A stretch of DNA of 64,000 nt from Sulfurirhabdus sp043759595. Lineage in GTDB: Bacteria > Pseudomonadota > Gammaproteobacteria > Burkholderiales > SMCO01. The DNA lies in contig JAYVLG010000158.1 of assembly GCA_043759595.1 (NCBI GenBank), positions 1 to 64,000 of the forward strand, given 5' to 3'. A model generated the notes under the pieces. That model did not search any database. It had not been told where the DNA came from and saw nothing but the letters and a program-made list of their open reading frames with translations. Below are positions 63,047 through 64,000 of this stretch, piece by piece (the stretch's first letter is position 1; the number at the start of each line of letters is the position of its first letter). The translations under genes were made by a program, and so were the position numbers.

Positions 63047-64000
63047 TCACAATTTTTGCTTGATAGCCAGAACCGCCTGATTACGCAACGTTTTCAGTAG
63101 ATTGAGTTCTTCCGGTTGAATGCTGAGCGCACTTGAATGAATATTATCTGCATACAGCAATCCGACTGCGGATTTTTTAATCATTACCGGAAACAGAATA
63201 AAAGAATGGGCACCGACATTTTTACGATACCAGTCAGGAATCCTGGATTTGATATTTTCCGCATCAATATCGGCAATCAAAATATCCAGCCCTTGATTGA
63301 GGGAAACATGAAATACATCCGGCGAATATTCTAAAGAAAATTTAAAGTTTTTAAGCACTTGATCAATATCGTCGCCGAAACCGAAACGACCATTCATCGT
63401 GTTATGCTTCCCTTCCTTGATACACATCAGCACCCGCGAAAATTTCATTCCCCTGTACATGGTTTCAAGAATCATGCGAAGCAGATCATTTAGCGCGTAA
63501 TCATCAACTAAAGTATTGGTAATATCCTGAATGCCTGCTGCAAGGATATTTTGCGCAGCTTTGCGCGCACTTTCGGCAGAATCAATATCCTTTGGACCAG
63601 CGGGTTCAGGAGAGTGCAAAACCGTATCTTGCATCGCCGTATCCCCCAGTTCGGTGCCACCTTCACTTTCCTTAACACGGCTATTTTGCAATTCCGTCTT
63701 GGCGTTATCAGCAATTCCCGACCACTGACTTATTTTTTTCATGAATCCACTTTGGCGCGTATCCAGCTCCAAAATACTGGTTTCTCGCAAAAATTCGCGC
63801 ATGGCATCGCCTACTGCCAGCGCCAGCTGTTTGTCTGACAGTGCAATACCTTCGCCATATCGGGCGCTTAATGCTTTCAACTGTGCTCCTTTCTCTTCAA
63901 CGGGTGTGTTTGAGGCAATCTGACACAACTCACTAGCAAGCCCGGAGAGAAGGCGAAATTTTTCTGCTTCTGACTGCGGTTTTCGAATTTTGGCTTCAGT
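63047..64000 (-). CDS. HDOD/GAF-type signalling protein, C-terminal part
   Basis: The frame is open to the right edge (translated start ...TEAKIRKPQSEAEKFRLLSG), so the gene is incomplete at its 5' end. The visible 317 residues have a helical part with LAVGDAMREFLRETSILEL. A linker rich in Glu/Ser follows, then a GAF-like domain (about the last 170 residues: ITNTLVDDYALNDLLRMILETMY, FSRVLMCIKEG, FILFPVMIKKSAVGLLYADN). The combination is that of HDOD-domain signalling proteins with C-terminal GAF domains, but the HDOD core would lie outside the window. Confidence 0.7.
   Translation of the reverse strand, partial: TEAKIRKPQSEAEKFRLLSGLASELCQIASNTPVEEKGAQLKALSARYGEGIALSDKQLALAVGDAMREFLRETSILELDTRQSGFMKKISQWSGIADNAKTELQNSRVKESEGGTELGDTAMQDTVLHSPEPAGPKDIDSAESARKAAQNILAAGIQDITNTLVDDYALNDLLRMILETMYRGMKFSRVLMCIKEGKHNTMNGRFGFGDDIDQVLKNFKFSLEYSPDVFHVSLNQGLDILIADIDAENIKSRIPDWYRKNVGAHSFILFPVMIKKSAVGLLYADNIHSSALSIQPEELNLLKTLRNQAVLAIKQKL

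Overview
The window is a gene-dense stretch of chromosome from a betaproteobacterium, most likely in or near Nitrosomonadales (Gallionella/Nitrosomonas/Methylophilus-type lineages). The evidence is the housekeeping gene order (clpP-clpX-lon-hupB-tRNA-ppiD; rpsF-priB-rpsR-rplI-dnaB-alr-radA; ndk-rlmN-pilW-rodZ-ispG-hisS-yfgM-bamB-der-hfq-hflX-hflK-hflC-yjeT-hisZ-purA-rnr-rlmB), a priB gene in the S6 operon, a hisZ gene, the HpnCDE squalene route and a moderate GC content. The genus cannot be fixed from what I can see. Most genes lie on the minus strand. The first gene (LysM protein, left edge) and the last gene (HDOD/GAF-type protein, right edge) are cut by the window.

Layout. 1-7 kb: the end of an MltD-like LysM protein and a peptide ABC transporter operon (yejABEF type) with an unusual membrane-anchored binding protein and an enlarged YejE. 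7-17 kb: fabI, then the protein quality-control block tig-clpP-clpX-lon with hupB, ppiD and three tRNAs. 17-20.7 kb: a plus-strand squalene operon hpnC-hpnD-hpnE, overlapped by a YciK-type SDR whose catalytic Tyr is Phe. 20.7-26.1 kb: a Ser/Thr phosphorylation island with two FHA + PP2C gene pairs flanking a transmembrane kinase with a PEGA domain and a TPR lipoprotein that looks like the T6SS-associated TssQ family. 26-35 kb: radA, alr, dnaB, the S6 operon with a hairpin leader, rlmB and rnr.

35.3-37.9 kb is a decayed accessory patch between a tRNA-Leu gene and purA. It holds an RTX-repeat remnant, a lipoprotein gene, a short gene broken by an AT-repeat slip, a REP-like palindrome and a glycosyltransferase with a large internal deletion. 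38-53 kb returns to core genes (purA, hisZ, hflCKX-hfq, der, bamB, yfgM, hisS, ispG, rodZ, pilW, rlmN, ndk). 53.6-55.2 kb has a SPOR protein and an unrecognised 236-residue protein. 55-58 kb is a DctPQM TRAP transporter, followed by accA-tilS. 60.7-62.7 kb has a membrane REC-HPt protein with no kinase core, convergent with a CheY-like regulator.

Best candidates for something undescribed are the duplicated FHA/PP2C/kinase/TssQ-like module without T6SS structural genes nearby, the kinase-less membrane REC-HPt protein, the doubly anchored peptide-binding protein with its enlarged permease, and the relics of an RTX/lipoprotein locus. No CRISPR array, prophage or intact insertion sequence was seen.
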